DNA of 64,000 nt from NCBI RefSeq assembly GCF_003131185.1, contig NZ_QFFU01000010.1:1-64000 (forward strand). The letters run 5' to 3'. The DNA comes from Pseudomonas ovata (lineage in GTDB: Bacteria; Pseudomonadota; Gammaproteobacteria; Pseudomonadales; Pseudomonadaceae). Below are positions 7,472 to 16,264 of the stretch, piece after piece. The notes under the pieces are model-generated. The model was given only the letters and a program-made list of their open reading frames with translations. It did no database searches and was not told the DNA's origin. Each line of letters begins with the position of its first letter. Position 1 is the first letter of the stretch. The position numbers and the translations under genes are program-made.

Positions 7472-8977
7472 ATGTCGGTGATTCGCAACACCGTGCTGAA
7501 CTATGCCGGCCAGGCTTACGTGCTGGGGACAGGAATTGCGGTCATGCCCTTTTACCTGGGGCATCTGGGGGCCGAAGCCTACGGCCTGATCGGGTTTTTC
7601 ACCGTCATGCAGGCCTGGTTGCAACTGCTCGACGCCGGCCTGTCGCCCAGCCTGGTCCGTGCGGTGGCCCACCAGCCGGCGACCCGCTCAGGACGCCTGA
7701 ACTGTGGGCGGCTGCTGCGCTCGTTCGAGATCATCTTTCTGCCCCTGACCCTGGGTTGCGCGCTGGCCATCCATCTGGCCAGCCCGTGGATCGCCAGCCA
7801 CTGGCTCAATGCCCAGAGTCTGTCGGCGCAAAGCGTCAGCGACTGCATTGGCCTGATGGGCGTGATCATTGCCCTGCGCCTGTACGCCACGCTGTATAAA
7901 AGCGGCCTGCAAGGCCTGGAACAGCACGCCTGGCTCAATGGCGCCAATGTGCTGATTGCCACCCTGCGCTATTTCGGCGCGCTGTGGCTGGTCAGTTCGG
8001 TGTCCAGCGATGTGCGTGATTTCTTCTTGTTTCAGGCCCTGATCAGCCTGGTCGAGACCCTGCTGTTCGCTGTGCGCGCCTGGCGGCAGATGCCCGGCGC
8101 CTTGCTGGCCGGCTTCGACGGCGTGCAGGTCAGGCCGGTGCTGCCGTTTGCCGCCAGCCTGTCGCTGACCGCCGTGCTATGGATTGTTCTGACCCAGATG
8201 GACAAGGTGCTGCTGTCCGAACGCCTGCCGCTGGCCGAGTACGGGTACTTTTCGCTGGTGGCGCTGGTCGCCACCGGCATCCTGACCCTGACCAACCCTC
8301 TGGTGCAGACTCTGCTGCCACGCCTCACCCGGCTGGTGGCCGAGGACCGTGAAGACGACATGCACAACCTGTTTCTGGCCGCGCACCGGCTGGTCTGCAC
8401 GGTGCTGTTTCCGTTGGCGGCGATCATTGCCCTGCATGGCGAAGCGCTGATTTACGCCTGGACCGGCGATGAGACGGCCGCGCGCTGGAGCCAGCCGGTG
8501 CTGGGCTGGTATGCCCTGGGAAGCGCGATCATGGCCATCAGTGCGTTCCAGTTCTACCTGCAATACGCCTATGGCCAGATGCGCCTGCATGTCGGTTACA
8601 GCCTGGTGTCGGCCGTCATCAGCGTACCGCTGCTGGTCTGGGCCATCGATGAACTGGGGGTGCTGGGGGCGGCCCTGGCCTGGTTCGGCCTGCGCCTGGT
8701 GTCGCTGGCCATCTGGCCGCTGATCGTGCACCGACACCTGGCGCCTGCCGTGCACGGTCCCTGGCTGCGCGACCTGTTGCGCATCAGCCTGATGACCGCG
8801 CTGGGCCTGGCGCTCAGCAACCCGCTGTTCGAACTGATCGCAGGCCTGGGGCCCAACCGCCTGACGCTGTTACTGGGCCTGGCCGCCAGTGGCCTGGTCA
8901 CCTTGCTGCTGGTGGCGGTCAGCTACCGGCCACTGATGCACAAGCTTTACCTATCGTTGAGCAAACCGAGTACTTGA
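7472..8977 (+). CDS. Wzx-like polysaccharide flippase (MOP/MATE superfamily)
   Basis: A 501-residue integral membrane protein with about 12-14 hydrophobic helices and the N-terminal pattern of polysaccharide translocases (NYAGQAYVLGTGIAVMPFYL). It would flip undecaprenyl-linked repeat units across the inner membrane. The frame is open 65 codons upstream, overlapping the aminotransferase gene, but the ATG three bases after that gene's stop gives the normal flippase N-terminus. It is the only obvious multi-helix transporter in the operon, and no separate Wzy-like polymerase is present. Confidence 0.82.
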   Translation: MSVIRNTVLNYAGQAYVLGTGIAVMPFYLGHLGAEAYGLIGFFTVMQAWLQLLDAGLSPSLVRAVAHQPATRSGRLNCGRLLRSFEIIFLPLTLGCALAIHLASPWIASHWLNAQSLSAQSVSDCIGLMGVIIALRLYATLYKSGLQGLEQHAWLNGANVLIATLRYFGALWLVSSVSSDVRDFFLFQALISLVETLLFAVRAWRQMPGALLAGFDGVQVRPVLPFAASLSLTAVLWIVLTQMDKVLLSERLPLAEYGYFSLVALVATGILTLTNPLVQTLLPRLTRLVAEDREDDMHNLFLAAHRLVCTVLFPLAAIIALHGEALIYAWTGDETAARWSQPVLGWYALGSAIMAISAFQFYLQYAYGQMRLHVGYSLVSAVISVPLLVWAIDELGVLGAALAWFGLRLVSLAIWPLIVHRHLAPAVHGPWLRDLLRISLMTALGLALSNPLFELIAGLGPNRLTLLLGLAASGLVTLLLVAVSYRPLMHKLYLSLSKPST

Positions 8978-8980
8978 GCC

Positions 8981-9916
8981 ATGGATGCCCTTGCCCGCCA
9001 CACGCGCCCCGATTGCGCCAAGACACCGCTGCTGAGCATTGTCTGCCCGACCTACAACCAGGAAGCCTTCATCGCCCAGACCCTGGACAGCTTTCTGGCG
9101 CAACAGACCGATTTCAGTTTCGAAATCCTCGTCAATGACGACGCCTCGACCGACAACACCGCGCGCATCATCGCGCAGTACGTCGAGCGCTACCCGCAAA
9201 TCATCAGACCCTTCTATCACGAGGAAAACCAGTACCGGCAAGGCAAGCCTTGCGTGCCGGACCTGTTTCTTGAAGCCCGCGGGCGCTACATCGCCTTTTG
9301 CGAGGGCGACGACTACTGGACCGATCCGCGCAAGCTGCAGCTGCAAGTGGACTTTCTGGAAAGCCACCCCGACTACGTCATCACCTACCACGACGCAATG
9401 GCCTTTGATGAGCACAAGCAGCATGGCATCCAGTTGCAGGGGGACCTGCGCCGCGACGCCAGCGCGCTGGAACTGCAAAAGGCCCGGCCGATCTCGACCC
9501 TGACCACCTGCTTTCGCAACGTTTTGACCAGCATGCCGCCGGAGCTGCAGATTCGCATCGCGCCGCTCAACGACCTGTGCTGGTGGTCGCTGCTGGGCGC
9601 CCACGGCAAAGGCAAGTTCATGGCCGAGATCAAGCCGGCTGCCTACCGCCTGCATGCCGGCGGGATCTTTTCCATGCGCAGCGACAAGCGCAAATTGCAC
9701 ATGAGCCTGCAAACCGCTTCCAGCCTGGCCAACTATTACAACCGCTTGGGCAACCAGGCCCTGTACGAGCACTTCCTGAGCCAGAGCGTATGCCTGTCGC
9801 TGGCGGCCCTGTCGCCGGCGCACAAGATCAAGGCCATGCTGACCGTGGCGCGCAATGTCATGGTCAACCTTGGCCGGCGCCTGCGCCAGGCCACCCGTAA
9901 AGCCTATGTTCAGTGA
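8981..9916 (+). CDS. family 2 glycosyltransferase
   Basis: A 311-residue cytosolic GT-A enzyme. The nucleotide-sugar-binding elements are visible: LLSIVCPTYNQEAFI at the first beta strand, VNDDASTDNT (DD at 53-54) and CEGDDYWTD (DD at 110-111, the divalent-metal motif). The C-terminal third is basic and amphipathic. It starts three bases after the flippase stop and overlaps the start of the phosphatase gene by 11 bp, so translation is probably coupled. The acceptor and donor sugars are unknown. Confidence 0.88.
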   Translation: MDALARHTRPDCAKTPLLSIVCPTYNQEAFIAQTLDSFLAQQTDFSFEILVNDDASTDNTARIIAQYVERYPQIIRPFYHEENQYRQGKPCVPDLFLEARGRYIAFCEGDDYWTDPRKLQLQVDFLESHPDYVITYHDAMAFDEHKQHGIQLQGDLRRDASALELQKARPISTLTTCFRNVLTSMPPELQIRIAPLNDLCWWSLLGAHGKGKFMAEIKPAAYRLHAGGIFSMRSDKRKLHMSLQTASSLANYYNRLGNQALYEHFLSQSVCLSLAALSPAHKIKAMLTVARNVMVNLGRRLRQATRKAYVQ

Positions 9917-10358
9917 GCTGTTGGTGATCTGCACGGGCAATATCTGTCGCAGCCCGATGGCCGAGGCCATGCTGCGGGCACGGCTGGCCACCCCGGGCAT
10001 CCAGGTGCACTCGGCCGGCCTGCATGCCCTGATTGGCGAGCCCATGGATCGCCTGGCGCAAGAAGTGCTGCGCGACCATGGCCTGGTGCCACCTGCGCAT
10101 CAGGCCCGCCAGGTCGACCGCCACAGGCTGCGCCGCGCCGACCTGATCCTGGCGATGGAGCCATCCCATCTGCACGGCCTGTTCCGCCTGGCGCCGGAAA
10201 TACGTGGCCGCACCTTTTTGATCGGCCATTGGCAACACCCGACGGACATTGCCGACCCCTACCGGCGTGCAAAAACCGCCTTCGAACAGACCTACGTGCA
10301 CTTGTCGCGCTGTGTCGACGACTGGCTTCCTTATCTTCAGTCAGGAGATCCGAGATAA
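9906..10358 (+). CDS. low-molecular-weight protein tyrosine phosphatase (Wzb/Etp-like)
   Basis: A 150-residue cytosolic phosphatase. The P-loop C(X)5R is CTGNICRS with Cys9 and Arg15, and the general-acid aspartate is Asp117 in DIADPYRR. In capsule and exopolysaccharide loci such enzymes dephosphorylate the C-terminal tyrosine cluster of the Wzc-type kinase, and here that kinase is the next gene, beginning right after this stop. The start overlaps the upstream glycosyltransferase gene by 11 bp; an ATG 17 codons earlier would add an unusual N-terminus. Confidence 0.9.
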   Translation: MFSELLVICTGNICRSPMAEAMLRARLATPGIQVHSAGLHALIGEPMDRLAQEVLRDHGLVPPAHQARQVDRHRLRRADLILAMEPSHLHGLFRLAPEIRGRTFLIGHWQHPTDIADPYRRAKTAFEQTYVHLSRCVDDWLPYLQSGDPR

Positions 10359-12575
10359 ATGACTGTCATGAACCGCACTTCTCTGGACACCCCCCAGGAC
10401 ACCCGGATCGACCTGGCCACCCTGTTGCGCACCCTGCTCGACCACAAACGCCTGATCCTGTGGATGACCGGTGTATTCATGCTGATCGGTGTGCTCTACG
10501 CCATCCTCGCCACCCCGGTGTACCAGGCCTCGGCGATGATTCAGGTCGAGCCGCGCAAGGTCGGTATCGAGGGCATTCCGGAAGTCAGCAACAAGCCCAT
10601 GTCGGCCTCCCAGGCCACCACCGAGATCGAGCTGATCAAGTCCCGCGCGCTGTTGGGCAAAGTGGTCGAGGACCTGCGCCTGAACGTGGAAACCGAGCCT
10701 GACCGCCTGCCGGTCATCGGGCCGTGGCTGTTTCGCACCTTTGCACCCGAGTACGCCGGCCAGTTGGCTGAACCCTTGTTCGGCCTGGAGGGCTATGCGT
10801 GGGGCGGCGAAAAGCTGGACGTATTCCAGCTTGAAGTACCCGAGGCCCTGCTGGGCGAGAAACTCAAGCTGGTGGCCGGCAAACCGGGCCAGTACGCGCT
10901 CTACGACCCCGACGGCCATCTGCTGCTCAACGGCACCGTAGGGCGCAGCAGCGAAGGCCAGGGCATCAAGATTCAGGTCGCCACCCTCAATGCCCGCCCG
11001 CAGACCGGCTTCACTGTGATCCGCCAGCGCAATCTAAGCACCGCCCTGGCCTGGCAGGAGCGGCTGAAGATCACCGAAGCCGGCAAGGACTCGGGGATCA
11101 TCTACCTGCTGCTGCAAGACCCCGACCCGCTCAAGGCTAACGCGGTGCTCAACGAAGTCAGCCGCCTGTATGTGCGCCAGAACGTCGAACGCAGCTCGGC
11201 CGAAGCGGCGCAGCGCCTGGAATTTTTGCGCTCGCAATTGCCCATGGTGCGCAAGCAGCTCGAAGCCTCGGAAGCGGCGTTGAACACCTTCCAGACCAGT
11301 TCGCGCTCGGTGGACCTGTCGATCGAAACCAAAGGGGTGCTCGACCAGGTGGTCGAGCTGGACAAACAACTGAGCGAGCTCAAGCTCAAGCGTGTCGAGC
11401 TTGAGCGCCTCTATACCCGCGAGCACCCGACCTACCGCAGCCTGATGAGCCAGATCAGCCAGCTTGAAGCCCAGAAGCAGGGCCAGATGCGCAAGATCGA
11501 CGCCCTGCCCCAGGCCCAGCAGGAACTGCTGCGCCTGACCCGCGACATGCAGGTCATCAGCCAGACCTACACCCTGATGCTCAACAAGAGCCAGGAGCAG
11601 GACATCCTGCGCGCGGGCAGCATCGGCAATGTGCGCATCATCGACAACGCCGACAGCAACGTCGAAAAACCGGTCAAGCCGATGAAGAAACTGGTGGTGC
11701 TGATTGCCACCCTGTTGGGCGCGCTGCTCGCCGTGGCGATCATCTTCGTGCGCCAGGCGTTCTATCGCGGCATCGAGAATCCGGAGGTCATCGAAAGCCT
11801 TGGCATGCCGGTCTATGCCTCACTGCCCTATTCACGCCAGCAGGAGCGCCTGGACAAGGCGGCCACCGGCCACGGTGCCCCGCGCGAATCGCGCCTGCTC
11901 AGCACCCGTGCGCCCGAGGAACTGGCCCTGGAATCGCTGCGCAGCCTGCGCACCAGCCTGCACTTTGCCATGCTCGAAGCGCGCAACAATGTGCTGATGA
12001 TCACCAGTCCCCTGCCTGGCGCCGGCAAGTCGTTCGTGTCGGCCAACCTGGCGGTGATCATTGCGCAGACCGGCAAGCGCGTGCTGCTGATCGATGCTGA
12101 CATGCGCAAGGGCTACCTGCACAAGGTGCTGGGCGTGCAGTCGCGGCACGGTTTGTCCGACACCCTGGCGGCGCGGCTCAAGTGCCTTGAGGTGATCAAC
12201 CGCACTGAAGTGCGTCACCTGGACTTTATCTCTTGTGGTTTTGCCGCCCCCAACCCCTCCGAACTGCTGATGCACGACAACTTTAACAAGATGCTCAGCG
12301 AGCTGTCGCCGCTGTACGACCTGATCATCATCGACACCCCGCCGATCCTGGCGGTCACCGACGGCACGCTGGTCGGTCGCCAGGCCGGCACCTGCCTGCT
12401 GGTGGCGCGCTTCGGCCTGACCACCACCAAGGAACTTGAAGCCTGCAAACGCCGGCTCAACCAGAACGGCATCCTGATCAAGGGAGCGATCTTCAACGCC
12501 ACCATCCGCAAGGCTTCCACCGCCGAGTACGACTGCACCACCTATGGATACAGCTATCACCCTGTACGCAAGTGA
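10359..12575 (+). CDS. Wzc-like tyrosine autokinase and polysaccharide co-polymerase
   Basis: A 738-residue inner-membrane protein. A Wzz domain begins with a membrane helix near 31-50, followed by a periplasmic coiled-coil region (about 260-400) and a second helix near 443-463. The cytosolic BY-kinase domain has an intact Walker A (PLPGAGKS, 551-558), Walker A' (LLIDADMRKG, about 576-585) and Walker B (LIIIDTPP, 655-662). The last 15 residues carry a tyrosine cluster (Tyr724, 729, 731, 733) for autophosphorylation. It would set chain length with the polymerase and dock to the outer-membrane exporter. AGGAG lies 11 bases before the ATG; an ATG three codons later is possible. Confidence 0.93.
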   Translation: MTVMNRTSLDTPQDTRIDLATLLRTLLDHKRLILWMTGVFMLIGVLYAILATPVYQASAMIQVEPRKVGIEGIPEVSNKPMSASQATTEIELIKSRALLGKVVEDLRLNVETEPDRLPVIGPWLFRTFAPEYAGQLAEPLFGLEGYAWGGEKLDVFQLEVPEALLGEKLKLVAGKPGQYALYDPDGHLLLNGTVGRSSEGQGIKIQVATLNARPQTGFTVIRQRNLSTALAWQERLKITEAGKDSGIIYLLLQDPDPLKANAVLNEVSRLYVRQNVERSSAEAAQRLEFLRSQLPMVRKQLEASEAALNTFQTSSRSVDLSIETKGVLDQVVELDKQLSELKLKRVELERLYTREHPTYRSLMSQISQLEAQKQGQMRKIDALPQAQQELLRLTRDMQVISQTYTLMLNKSQEQDILRAGSIGNVRIIDNADSNVEKPVKPMKKLVVLIATLLGALLAVAIIFVRQAFYRGIENPEVIESLGMPVYASLPYSRQQERLDKAATGHGAPRESRLLSTRAPEELALESLRSLRTSLHFAMLEARNNVLMITSPLPGAGKSFVSANLAVIIAQTGKRVLLIDADMRKGYLHKVLGVQSRHGLSDTLAARLKCLEVINRTEVRHLDFISCGFAAPNPSELLMHDNFNKMLSELSPLYDLIIIDTPPILAVTDGTLVGRQAGTCLLVARFGLTTTKELEACKRRLNQNGILIKGAIFNATIRKASTAEYDCTTYGYSYHPVRK

Positions 12576-12656
12576 ACAGGGCGCGCCCACTCCAGACCCC
12601 ATGAATGCCCAAGGTGTTCACAGGGGCTGGCCAGCCATCACTAAAAGGAGTTAACC

Positions 12657-13436
12657 GTGGCCAGGACTATCGCAATGATGCAGCCGTACCTGTTCCCCTA
12701 CCTGGGGTACTTCCAACTGATCAACCGCGCCGATGTGTTCATCCTCGGCGATGACCTGCAGTTCATCCGCGCCGGCTGGGTCAACCGCAACCGGATCCTG
12801 AGCAATGGCCAGCCGCGCCTGCTGACCTTCCCGGTCAAGAAGGATCACTTCAATCTGCCCATCATGCAGCGCCGCCTGGCCGACGACTTCGACACCGAGG
12901 CCGGACGGCTGGTCAACCTGATCGAGCAAAGTTACCGCAAGGCGCCGTACTTCGCAGAGGTCATGCCGCTGATCGAGCGGCTGATCCGCTTCCCGCAGCA
13001 CAACCTGGCGCTGTACGCCGAAAACGCCCTGCGCGAGCTATGCGCCTGGCTGCGCATCACCACGCCGATCCTGCGCGGCTCGGATTTGAAACTGGCCTCA
13101 TGCCACGACAAGCAGGATCGGGTCATCAACATTGCCCGCACCTTTTCGGCGACCACCTTTCTCAACCCTATCGGCGGTTTCGACCTGTACGAACGCGACC
13201 TGTTTGCCCGCAACGGCCTGCTGCTGCGTTTTTTCACCATGAACCCGGTTCGCTACCCACAGTTCGGCCAGCACTTTGTCGACAACCTGTCGATCATCGA
13301 CGTGTTGATGTTCAACAGCGTCGAACAGACCCGCGCGCTGCTCGATCGCTTCACCATCAGTGAAGGCAGTGCTGCCAACGACCCCGGCCTGGGCGCCATT
13401 GTGCGACCCCTGATTCCTCAACTGGCCGTGGAGTAA
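12657..13436 (+). CDS. WbqC-family protein
   Basis: A 259-residue soluble protein with the WbqC signature at its N-terminus (QPYLFPYLGYFQLI, residues 8-21) and the family's conserved aspartates and Phe/Leu pattern (DVFILGDDLQF). WbqC proteins recur in O-antigen and exopolysaccharide loci and have been linked to modifying sugar residues, but no biochemical activity can be read from the sequence. The start is GTG: AAAAGGAG lies six bases upstream and no ATG precedes the signature. It follows the kinase by 81 bp and is followed four bases later by the NusG paralog. Confidence 0.82.
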   Translation: MARTIAMMQPYLFPYLGYFQLINRADVFILGDDLQFIRAGWVNRNRILSNGQPRLLTFPVKKDHFNLPIMQRRLADDFDTEAGRLVNLIEQSYRKAPYFAEVMPLIERLIRFPQHNLALYAENALRELCAWLRITTPILRGSDLKLASCHDKQDRVINIARTFSATTFLNPIGGFDLYERDLFARNGLLLRFFTMNPVRYPQFGQHFVDNLSIIDVLMFNSVEQTRALLDRFTISEGSAANDPGLGAIVRPLIPQLAVE

Positions 13437-13440
13437 GCCC

Positions 13441-13929
13441 ATGTCGACCCCTGATCCAGCGCGCTGGTACCTGATCCAGACCAAACCGCGCCAGGAATTG
13501 CGCGCCCTGGAGCACCTGCAGCGCCAGCAATTCGAGTGCTACCAGCCACTGACCACCGGCACCGCGCGCCAGGAAGCGCTGTTTCCAGGCTACCTGTTCA
13601 TTCGCATGGACCAGGTGCATGACAACTGGTACCCGATCCGCTCCACTCGTGGCGTGGCCCGCATTGTCACCTTCGGCGCCCAGCCGGTGCCGGTGCACAA
13701 CGAGCTGATCGAACAGATCCGCCAGCGCCTGGCCCGACCGGCACCACACGACGTATTCGCCCACGGCGAGGCGGTGCGCATCAAAAGCGGCAGCTTCAGC
13801 GACGTCGAAGCGATCTTTCTTGCCCTGGACGGCGCTGAACGCGCGGTGATCCTGCTCAACCTGTTGCAACGCCAGCACAAGGTGGTCTTGCCCTTGAGCA
13901 GCCTGACCCGCGTGCCGGCCAGGGCTTGA
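13441..13929 (+). CDS. NusG paralog, RfaH-like transcription antiterminator
   Basis: A 162-residue protein with a NusG N-terminal domain: WYLIQTKPRQELRALEHLQRQ at the start, the hallmark ALFPGYLFIRMD at 46-57, then PIRSTRGVARIVTFG. The C-terminal part (about 107-160) is a short KOW-like domain. Full-length housekeeping NusG is encoded near rpoB, so this is a specialised paralog. RfaH-type factors bind polymerase paused at ops sites and suppress termination in long polysaccharide operons. Two ops-type elements lie in the leader of this very operon, so the protein probably acts in cis on its own transcript. It is gene 8 of 13, close behind the WbqC gene. Confidence 0.88.
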   Translation: MSTPDPARWYLIQTKPRQELRALEHLQRQQFECYQPLTTGTARQEALFPGYLFIRMDQVHDNWYPIRSTRGVARIVTFGAQPVPVHNELIEQIRQRLARPAPHDVFAHGEAVRIKSGSFSDVEAIFLALDGAERAVILLNLLQRQHKVVLPLSSLTRVPARA

Positions 13930-13979
13930 GCGGCGCCTCTTATTGTCTTGAACTCGGCCTCATGAGCGGAACTTGCACC

Positions 13980-14981
13980 ATGCCCAACCTGACCACCCTG
14001 GTGACCCTGACCTACGGTGACCGCTACACCTATTTGCACACGCTGATCAGCCGATCGCTGGAAAGCCCGCAGATCGAGCGCGTCATCGTCGTCAGCAACG
14101 CCTCCAGCGCACCGCTGCACATGCTGGTCGAGACCTGGCCCGACCGGGTCCAGGTCATTGACCTGCCCACCAACACAGGTTCTGCCAACGGCTATGCCGT
14201 CGGTATCCAGGCGGCACTGGACGCCGGTGCGCACTACCTGTGGCTGATGGACGATGACAACGCCCCGACCATCAACGCCATCGAGGCCCTGCACGACCGG
14301 CTGCAGCGTCTGCAGCCGACCTACGGTGCCGACCGGGTGGCCGTGGTGGGCTTTCGGCCGACCCACCAGGCCGACATTGCCATGGGGGTGCCGCAGCGCT
14401 TTGCCATCCAGCCGCGCTCAAGCTTTTTCGGCTTTCACATTACCCAGCTGCCTTACAAGCTATGGCGCCGCCTGCCGTGGGGCCGGCCCCGACCCGAGCA
14501 TCAGTTGCCATCACTGGTGCAACTGCCTTTTGCCACCTACGGCGGCCTGCTGGCCCACCACAGCCTGTATCGACGCATTGGCCTGCCGCTGGATGCCTTG
14601 AAGCTTTACGCCGACGACACCGAATACACCTGGCGCATCACCGCCGGTGGCGGGCGGATTTTCCTGGTGCCCGAGGCCTTGCTCGATGACCTGGAGCACT
14701 CGTGGAACATCAAGGCGCGCACCAGCAATATCTATGAAAACTACCTGCTCGGCGGCTCCGACCTGCGCGCCTACTACGGCGCACGCAACCAGGCGTGGTT
14801 CGACAAGCACGTGTGGGCTGCCTCGCCGCAGGTCTATCGTTTCAACCGTTGGCTGTTCTTCTGCCTGCTGCGGGTCTTTGCGCGCCGCTGCGACGCGGGC
14901 GCACGCCTGAAACTGCTGGAAAAGGCCATCGCCGACGGTGAGTCCGGCCTGTTGGGCCTGAACCGGTCCTATCCACTATGA
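13980..14981 (+). CDS. family 2 glycosyltransferase
   Basis: A 333-residue GT-A enzyme. It begins with TTLVTLTYGDRYTYL, then has VVSNASSAP and a metal-binding WLMDDDNAP (Asp91-93), resembling rhamnosyl- or galactofuranosyl-transferase-type GT2 enzymes, although the sugar cannot be assigned. The frame is open upstream to 13926 with an ATG at 13962; I prefer the ATG at 13980 because it begins just before the conserved first strand, but the ribosome site is weak for both. Its stop overlaps the next gene's start as ATGA. Confidence 0.85.
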   Translation: MPNLTTLVTLTYGDRYTYLHTLISRSLESPQIERVIVVSNASSAPLHMLVETWPDRVQVIDLPTNTGSANGYAVGIQAALDAGAHYLWLMDDDNAPTINAIEALHDRLQRLQPTYGADRVAVVGFRPTHQADIAMGVPQRFAIQPRSSFFGFHITQLPYKLWRRLPWGRPRPEHQLPSLVQLPFATYGGLLAHHSLYRRIGLPLDALKLYADDTEYTWRITAGGGRIFLVPEALLDDLEHSWNIKARTSNIYENYLLGGSDLRAYYGARNQAWFDKHVWAASPQVYRFNRWLFFCLLRVFARRCDAGARLKLLEKAIADGESGLLGLNRSYPL

Positions 14982-16204
14982 AACTGCTCTTCCTCAATAG
15001 CCTGTATGCCCCGGACATCGGCGGCGGTGCCGAAATCATCCTGCAACGCACCGTCGAGGGCCTGCAGGCACGTGGTCATCAGGTCGTGGTACTGGCCACT
15101 GGCGCCAAGGCCGGGTTGCATCAGGACAGCGTCAATCAGGTCAGGGTCTATCGCGCCGGCCTGCGTAACTTCTATTGGCACTTCACCCCTCAGCGGCCCG
15201 GCCGGCTGAAGCGCCTGGGCTGGCACCTGCGCGACCGCTACAACCGCAGCATGCGCCGTTATCTGAGTCAGGTCATTGCCCTGGAACAACCGGACCTGGT
15301 GGTCTGCCATAACCTCACCGGCTGGTCGGTCTCGGCCTGGGACGAGATTCGTCAGCATGAGCGACCCATCGTGCAGGTGCTGCATGACCTCTACCTGCTG
15401 TGCCCTGGCAGCACCATGTTTCGCAAGGGTCATGACTGCCAGCGCCAGTGTGGGCTGTGCGTGCAGTTGCGCAAGGGTCATGCCGAACGCTCGGCGCAGG
15501 TCGACAGCGTGGTCGGGGTCAGCCGCTTCATGCTCGAACGCTTGCAGGGCCAAGGGTACTTTCAGCATGCCCACAGCCATGTGGTGTACAACGCCAGCCC
15601 TTTTGCCCCACCGCCAACGACTTCGCAGGCCCCGCGTGCGGCCGACGCACCGCTGCGCTTTGGCTACATGGGCACGCTGTCCGAACCCAAGGGCGTGGGT
15701 TGGCTGATCGAACAGTTCTTGCGCCTGCCGTTCAAGGCCACGCTGGACATCGCCGGACGCGGGCAGTTGGCCGACGAGCAACGCTTCAAGGCCATGGCCG
15801 TCAGCGAACGCATCCGCTTCGTCGGCTACCAGAGGCCCGAGCAGTTCTATGCCGGCATCGATGTAGCCGTGGTGCCTTCGATGTGGAGCGAGCCGTTCGG
15901 CATGGTCGCCGTCGAGGCCTGTGCCCACGCCAAACCGGTGATTGCCAGCCGCATGGGCGGCCTGGTCGAGATCATCCAGGACCCGTTCAACGGCTTGCTG
16001 TGCAACCCCGACGATCCGGAATCCCTGGGCCTGGCGATGCTGCGGCTGCATCAGGACCCGACCCTGCTGGCACGCCTCGGCGCCCAGGCCCGCAGCAGCG
16101 TCGCCGCCTTGCTCGATCTGGACCTGATGCTCGACAGCTATGAACGCATATTTGCCCAGGCCCTGCGCGAGCGGCGGCTGATCCCGGTCAATCCTTCGCT
16201 CTGA
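14978..16204 (+). CDS. family 4 glycosyltransferase
   Basis: A 408-residue GT-B retaining glycosyltransferase. The N-terminal Rossmann domain opens with a glycine-rich acceptor loop (LYAPDIGGGAEI), and the C-terminal GT1/GT4 domain contains the nucleotide-sugar EX7E region (EPFGMVAVEACAHAKPVIAS) near residue 307. A cysteine-rich stretch (CPGSTMFRKGHDCQRQCGLC, about 147-166) resembles motifs in other GT4 enzymes and could bind metal. The start overlaps the preceding GT2 gene's stop by four bases, indicating translational coupling. Confidence 0.88.
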   Translation: MKLLFLNSLYAPDIGGGAEIILQRTVEGLQARGHQVVVLATGAKAGLHQDSVNQVRVYRAGLRNFYWHFTPQRPGRLKRLGWHLRDRYNRSMRRYLSQVIALEQPDLVVCHNLTGWSVSAWDEIRQHERPIVQVLHDLYLLCPGSTMFRKGHDCQRQCGLCVQLRKGHAERSAQVDSVVGVSRFMLERLQGQGYFQHAHSHVVYNASPFAPPPTTSQAPRAADAPLRFGYMGTLSEPKGVGWLIEQFLRLPFKATLDIAGRGQLADEQRFKAMAVSERIRFVGYQRPEQFYAGIDVAVVPSMWSEPFGMVAVEACAHAKPVIASRMGGLVEIIQDPFNGLLCNPDDPESLGLAMLRLHQDPTLLARLGAQARSSVAALLDLDLMLDSYERIFAQALRERRLIPVNPSL

Positions 16205-16264
16205 GAGCTTTATGGGTCATGCCGTCGCCTTCTTCTTACAGCTCATCCTTGCAGGAAGCACACG

